DNA from: Paeniglutamicibacter quisquiliarum | Lineage (GTDB): Bacteria; Actinomycetota; Actinomycetes; Actinomycetales; Micrococcaceae | DNA length: 64,000 bases | Direction: 5' to 3' | NCBI RefSeq assembly: GCF_019084045.1 | Contig: NZ_JAHRED010000015.1 | Coordinates: forward strand, 1 to 64,000 | In this document: in pieces, positions 60,104 to 64,000 of the stretch | Layout of the letters: each line of letters starts with the position of its first letter | How positions within the stretch are numbered: position 1 is the stretch's first letter | Position numbers and translations under genes: made by a program | The notes under the pieces: model-generated | What the model was told of the DNA's origin: nothing | Databases searched by the model: none | What the model saw: the letters and a program-made list of their open reading frames with translations, nothing else

Positions 60104-60997
60104 ATGACTATCTCCACCACCGAAACCGCACCCGTCGCCATCGGCGAGCAGATCCTTGGCACCGGCCAGCAGGTCTACGTCATCGGCGAGATCGGCATCA
60201 ACCACAACGGTGACATGGAGATCGCCAAGCAGCTCATCGACGTCTCCGCCAAGGCCGGCGCGAACGCCGTGAAGTTCCAGAAGCGCACCCCCGACATCTC
60301 CACCCCGATGGACATGCGCGACAAGATCCGCTCCACCCCGTGGGGCGACATGACCTACCTGGACTACCGCTACCGCGTCGAGTTCGATGCAGCGCAGTAC
60401 AAGGAACTGATCCGCTACGCCGCCGCACAGGGCCTGCACGCCTTCGCCTCCCCGTGGGACGTCCCCTCGGTCGCATTCATGGAAGAGCAGGGCGCAGTGA
60501 CCCACAAGGTCGCCTCCGCCTCGGTCACCGACATCGAGCTGCTCAAGGCCCTGGCCGAGACCGGCAAGCCGATCATCCTCTCCACCGGCATGTCCACCAT
60601 CGAGCAGATCGACAAGGCCGTGGAGACCCTCGGCACCGACAAGCTCGTGATGATGCACGCAACCTCCACCTACCCGCTGCCTCCCGAAGAGGCCAACCTG
60701 CGCATGATCACCACGCTGCAGGAGCGCTACCAGGTTCCGGTCGGCTACTCGGGCCACGAGCGCGGCCTGCAGATCTCGCTGGCTGCCGTCGCCCTGGGCG
60801 CCGTCACCGTCGAGCGCCACATCACCCTTGACCGCACCATGTGGGGCTCCGACCAGGCCTCCTCGCTGGAGCCGAAGGGCTTCGAGGCACTGATCCGCGA
60901 CATCCGCATCCTGGAGCAGGCCATGGGCGACGGCGTCAAGAAGGTCTTCCCGGGCGAGCTGGCACCGCTGTCCCGCCTGCGCCGCGTCGATGCCTAA
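60104..60997 (+). CDS. neuB: NeuB-type sialic (nonulosonic) acid synthase
   Basis: A 297-residue TIM-barrel synthase that condenses phosphoenolpyruvate with a hexosamine or hexose to make Neu5Ac, Kdn or a phosphorylated form. Key stretches: VYVIGEIGINHNGDMEIAKQ, GANAVKFQKRTPDIST, YKELIRYAAAQGLHAFASPW, HKVASASVTDIELLKALA, ILSTGMSTIEQIDKAV and HATSTYPLPPEEANLRMI, then GYSGHERG and ERHITLDRTMWGSDQASSLE. The usual C-terminal SAF (antifreeze-like) domain of about 60 residues is missing. AAAGG precedes ATG 60104; an ATG at 60086 lacks a ribosome site. It follows neuA on the same strand. Confidence 0.94.
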   Translation: MTISTTETAPVAIGEQILGTGQQVYVIGEIGINHNGDMEIAKQLIDVSAKAGANAVKFQKRTPDISTPMDMRDKIRSTPWGDMTYLDYRYRVEFDAAQYKELIRYAAAQGLHAFASPWDVPSVAFMEEQGAVTHKVASASVTDIELLKALAETGKPIILSTGMSTIEQIDKAVETLGTDKLVMMHATSTYPLPPEEANLRMITTLQERYQVPVGYSGHERGLQISLAAVALGAVTVERHITLDRTMWGSDQASSLEPKGFEALIRDIRILEQAMGDGVKKVFPGELAPLSRLRRVDA

Positions 60998-61026
60998 GCT
61001 GTAGCATTCTTCGCATAGTTTCAGGA

Positions 61027-61064
61027 CCGTTGGGGTGTCCGCCTTCCGGCGGGCACCCCAACGG
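61027..61064 (+). terminator. Terminator after neuB
   Basis: A 17-base-pair stem (61027-61043 with 61048-61064, one G-T pair) and a 4-base loop, 29 bases after the neuB stop codon. It may lower rather than stop transcription into the glycosyltransferase genes. Confidence 0.8.
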
Positions 61065-61126
61065 CATTAGGTGGCCAAAGGCCGCCGACCGGCTTCCCCA
61101 GACTTAAGGACCACCCCGAGATCCCC

Positions 61127-62152
61127 ATGCCTTCCACCACCGAGCTTCCCCCCGCCACGTCCCGCATCCCCGGGCGCATCAGCGTCATCATCCCCGCCAT
61201 GAACCAGCAGGATTTCATTGGCGACACCCTGGCGTCCCTGGCCCGTCAACGACTGAAGGGGCGGGAGCTGGAAGTCCTGGTGGTCGATGACGGCTCCACC
61301 GATGCCACCGCGGCGATCGCCGCGGAGTTCGGCGCACGGATTCCCGGCCTGAAGATCATCACCCACCCGGCCAACCGCGGGGTGTCCGCCGCTCGCAACA
61401 CCGGGCTCGAAGCCGCCAGCGGGGAATTCGTGGTGTTCCTGGATCCCGACGACTGGTTTGCCCCCAACCACCTGGCACAGCTGGCCGACGGGCTTGAGGC
61501 ACTGGATGTGGACTACGTGCGCTGCGACCACGTGCGCGTCACCGGCGGGAACCGGACCCTGTACCGTGCGCCGCAGGCGAACCGGAACGTCGTGTTGGAC
61601 CCGGCCGACGACATCTCGCCGATCCACACCGCGACCATGATCGACTACCCGCTGGTCTGGGCGGGCATGTACCGCGCCGAGGTGCTGAAGTCCGCTGCGC
61701 CGCGCTTCAACGAGGAGCTGCGCACCTGCGAGGACCGGCCCTGGTTCTGGTCGCTCGCCCTCAATGCGAAAAGCTACGCGGTGCTCAACGCCCACGGGAT
61801 CTTCTACCGCCGCGGGCTGCCCGGCTCGCTCACACAGGTCTTCGACGACCGCCAGCTGGACTTCCTTGACGCCTTCGCCGGGATCCTGGACATGGTGCTG
61901 GGCGATCCGGCGCACGAGGCCCACGGGCCCAAGGCCCTGCGCCAGTTCCTCGCCATTTCCTGCCACCACCTGGGACGCTCTGCCCAGTTCCCTCCCGCCC
62001 TGCGCCAGTCCCTGCGCGCGGGCATTGCGGAGCGGCTCGCAACCATACCCCGGCCGCTGCTGGATGAGGGGTTGGCCCAAATCGACGCCAAGCGCCGCAA
62101 GGCATTGACCGGTCTGCTGCCCTCCGCCGCGGCCAAGGGGGAAAGCAAATGA
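61127..62152 (+). CDS. GT2-family glycosyltransferase
   Basis: A 341-residue GT-A fold enzyme. Start: ISVIIPAMNQQDFIGDTLAS, VLVVDDGSTDATAAIAAEFG (nucleotide-sugar contact), HPANRGVSAARNTGLEAASG and the metal-binding FLDPDDWFAPNHL. The C-terminal third (about 200-341) is helical with YRRGLPGSLTQVFDDRQLDF and resembles teichoic-type or capsule transferases. It probably adds one sugar to a surface polymer or linker. The stop overlaps the next start (ATGA). Confidence 0.91.
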   Translation: MPSTTELPPATSRIPGRISVIIPAMNQQDFIGDTLASLARQRLKGRELEVLVVDDGSTDATAAIAAEFGARIPGLKIITHPANRGVSAARNTGLEAASGEFVVFLDPDDWFAPNHLAQLADGLEALDVDYVRCDHVRVTGGNRTLYRAPQANRNVVLDPADDISPIHTATMIDYPLVWAGMYRAEVLKSAAPRFNEELRTCEDRPWFWSLALNAKSYAVLNAHGIFYRRGLPGSLTQVFDDRQLDFLDAFAGILDMVLGDPAHEAHGPKALRQFLAISCHHLGRSAQFPPALRQSLRAGIAERLATIPRPLLDEGLAQIDAKRRKALTGLLPSAAAKGESK

Positions 62153-63513
62153 TCCAACTTATCCAGGCCTCCGCCTACTTCCAGGTCGTCTCGCTGGCGG
62201 CGATGGCGGATGCGGGCCTGCTCCCGGACGCCGACCGCCGCGTTCTGGTGCTGGTCAACGGCAGCCAGATGCCCGAAATCACCACCCCGCTGCGCGAGAA
62301 CCCGGGATTCGAAGCGCTGGCCGCGCGCTTCGACGACGTGGTGGACCTGGGCGAGCTGCTGTGGCCGCGCCGCCCCGGGCAATTCAACCCACGGAACGAG
62401 GAGCTGCCGCTCTTCGAGAAGCTGCTGCGCCACCGCTGGGACCTTGGCGAGGAGCGGGTGTCCCTGGTGCTCGAATCGATTCAGGTCAATCCGGCCCAGG
62501 CACTGGCCCGGATCTTCTTCGATGCACCGATCTCGGTGCACTCGGACGGACTGATGTCCTACGGCCCCACACGCAACAAGCAGTCGATGCAGATGCTCCA
62601 GCGCCTGCGCGAGACCATCCACATCGACTTGGTCCCGGGCCTGGAGCCCATGCTGCTGCTCGAGGCCCCGGTGCAACGCAAGGTCCTGGGCCTCGAGTCG
62701 CTGGCCGCCGTCTTTGCCGAACTGGCAGCGGACCTGGATCCGGCCGAGCTGGACCTGCCCTCCGGCGCCGCCCTGGTGGTGGGCCAGTACCTGGGCTCGC
62801 TGGGCATCCTCGACGCGGCCACGGAACTCGAGCTGCACCACGGCATGCTGCTGGCCGCCCGCGAGGCCGGGGCATCGGAAGTGGTTTTCAAGCCGCACCC
62901 GAGTTCGGGGCCCACGGCCGCGCTGCAGCTGCGTGCCCGCGCCGAATCCCTCGACCTGGGGTTCCGGATCCTTCAGACCGACCTGCTGGCCGAAACCGTC
63001 ATCACGCTCATGAAGCCGCTGGTGGTCATCTCCTGCTTCTCCACGGCACTGATCAGCGCCAAGTACATGCTCGGCACCCCCGTCATCGCCGTGGGCACCG
63101 GGGAGCTGCTGCAGGAACTGAGCCCCTACCAGAATTCCAACCGCATCCCCGTCTCGATCGTCGACGCCCTACTCGTCCAGAAGCTCCAAACGCCCGCGGA
63201 AGCGGGGCCGAACGACGAGCTCACGCCCCTGCTGCGCGCAGTCGCCTATTGCATGCAGTACCAGAACCTGCCCGGGCTGCGCGAGGAGGCAGCGGCGTTC
63301 CTGGCCGTGGACTACTCGCGATTTGCCGCGCACTTCAAGCGCCGCCGCCTGGCCGCCCTTGACCTGCCCCCGACCTGGGCCCACCCGACGCGGGCGAACC
63401 GCCGCCGCGCCTGGGCACGAAGCGTCAAGCGCCGTGCCCTGCGGGTCGGCTCCCGTTCACTGGAGAAATTGGCACGTAAGCTGCATGAGACCTCTACCCG
63501 TGTATCCCGCTGA
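62149..63513 (+). CDS. Polysialyltransferase-family glycosyltransferase
   Basis: A 454-residue protein of the alpha-2,8-polysialyltransferase family. Expected sialyltransferase signatures: the HP motif in VFKPHPSSGPTAAL, a Ser/Thr-rich motif VVISCFSTALISAKYMLGTP, and an early region LIQASAYFQVVSLAAMADAG that matches the usual N-terminal strand-helix. The last 60 residues are very basic (KRRRLAALDL, RANRRRAWARSVKRRALR), fitting a membrane- or polymer-bound enzyme. It would move CMP-activated nonulosonic acid onto a growing chain. Overlaps the GT2 gene and the next gene, so they are coupled. Confidence 0.88.
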   Translation: MIQLIQASAYFQVVSLAAMADAGLLPDADRRVLVLVNGSQMPEITTPLRENPGFEALAARFDDVVDLGELLWPRRPGQFNPRNEELPLFEKLLRHRWDLGEERVSLVLESIQVNPAQALARIFFDAPISVHSDGLMSYGPTRNKQSMQMLQRLRETIHIDLVPGLEPMLLLEAPVQRKVLGLESLAAVFAELAADLDPAELDLPSGAALVVGQYLGSLGILDAATELELHHGMLLAAREAGASEVVFKPHPSSGPTAALQLRARAESLDLGFRILQTDLLAETVITLMKPLVVISCFSTALISAKYMLGTPVIAVGTGELLQELSPYQNSNRIPVSIVDALLVQKLQTPAEAGPNDELTPLLRAVAYCMQYQNLPGLREEAAAFLAVDYSRFAAHFKRRRLAALDLPPTWAHPTRANRRRAWARSVKRRALRVGSRSLEKLARKLHETSTRVSR

Positions 63514-64000
63514 ATCAACCGTCGCACGTCCCCGCTTCGGCCATGCCGAGGTGTGGGTGGAATCCCCGCTGCAGCTGCTCTCCGCCATCGAGGCGCACGG
63601 GGCGGGGCTGCTGGGGACCACCAGCCGCATCCACCCGCGCGGGGGCACGACCACGCTTGACGCCACCCTGGCCACGCTCATCGCGCAGGCGCCGGCCGGC
63701 GTGCAGTTCGCGCCGGCCGGCGCGGCCCCTCCCGCCCCGGGTTCCGCCGGTGCCCGTCGCTGGGTGACCGGGGACGCGTATTCGGGACGCGTCCAGCGCG
63801 CCCTGCTGGGGCCCATCGCCGTGGAGGAAGTCGTGATCATCGACGACGGGCTGGCCACCCTGGGTCTCATCAAGGCGCTGGTCTCGACCGAGCCGACCTC
63901 CCTGGTGCGCCCGCGCTCCCGCCCGAACCCGGCACGCCGGGCGCTGGGCATCGCCACCTGGTACCGCCTGCGTGCCCTGGCCCGGGCCGGGCGCCTGCTG
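63485..64000 (+). CDS. Sialyltransferase-like protein, N-terminal part (cut by window edge)
   Basis: An open frame from ATG 63485, overlapping the polysialyltransferase gene by 29 bases in another frame, runs to the end of the window (172 codons, no stop). It starts MRPLPVYPAESTVARPRFGH, then AEVWVESPLQLLSAIEAHGA, where the SPLQLL stretch is typical of GT52-like sialyltransferases. Further on VVIIDDGLATLGLIKALV has the acidic DDG motif of these enzymes. A second sialyltransferase or polymer-specific transferase is likely; the C-terminal half is not visible. Confidence 0.75.
   Translation, partial: MRPLPVYPAESTVARPRFGHAEVWVESPLQLLSAIEAHGAGLLGTTSRIHPRGGTTTLDATLATLIAQAPAGVQFAPAGAAPPAPGSAGARRWVTGDAYSGRVQRALLGPIAVEEVVIIDDGLATLGLIKALVSTEPTSLVRPRSRPNPARRALGIATWYRLRALARAGRLL

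Overview
The window reads as chromosomal DNA of a high-GC actinobacterium, most likely Micrococcaceae (Arthrobacter or Paeniglutamicibacter type). This is inferred from codon and base composition, from the rpsF-ssb-rpsR-rplI ... dnaB gene order, and from actinobacterial regulatory signatures seen directly: a SAM-IV-type riboswitch, a guanidine-III riboswitch, an HspR HAIR operator and SigR/SigH-like promoters. No rRNA, tRNA, CRISPR array, insertion sequence or prophage was recognised. The window opens inside a ZIP transporter gene and closes inside a sialyltransferase-like gene.

Layout. 0-6.6 kb is a replication and translation block on the minus strand (rpsF-ssb-rpsR-rplI, then dnaB). It is interrupted by three accessory genes: DUF1801, a flavin reductase under a SAM riboswitch, and a RibD-C reductase. 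A dense cluster of DnaA boxes lies upstream of dnaB. 6.6-10.1 kb holds an acyltransferase-SGNH membrane protein and an M18 aminopeptidase. 10.1-22 kb holds three separate DesK/NarL-type two-component systems. The first is cotranscribed with a BcrA-type ABC transporter and a 54-residue membrane protein; between the systems lie a CGNR regulator, an LLM oxidoreductase, a CPBP protease and a GDSL lipoprotein. 22-28.5 kb holds a CrtI-like oxidoreductase, a GT87 glycosyltransferase, an SRPBCC protein, a PhoD phosphatase and a double-hotdog thioesterase. 28.5-33 kb looks like a thiol/proteotoxic stress island: an FMN reductase and a ClpC-like ATPase each have a GGGAAT-N17/18-GTT promoter, clpC also has a perfect HspR HAIR site, and between them sit a CsoR-family repressor with CstR-like cysteines and a 58-residue zinc-ribbon protein.

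33-47 kb is mixed: a membrane-anchored metzincin, a StyA-like monooxygenase with a possible switching leader, secreted small proteins, a J-like/NERD membrane protein, a LuxR regulator, the guanidine exporter Gdx under a guanidine-III riboswitch, a secreted metallophosphatase, an acyl-CoA ligase and panD. 47-54.7 kb contains an alcohol dehydrogenase and a thiazole operon (thiO-thiS-thiG-PCD/VOC-thiF) behind a TPP riboswitch, with thiE diverging from the same promoter region. 54.8-58.7 kb has a short UvrA-like ATPase, an OhrR-type repressor, a 77-residue protein and a GNAT acetyltransferase.

58.8 kb to the end is a sialic-acid-type cell-surface cluster: a NeuA-HAD fusion, a NeuB without the usual C-terminal domain, a GT2 glycosyltransferase, a polysialyltransferase-family protein and a second sialyltransferase-like gene cut by the window edge. 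Together they would make a nonulosonic acid, activate it with CMP and transfer it to a surface polymer.
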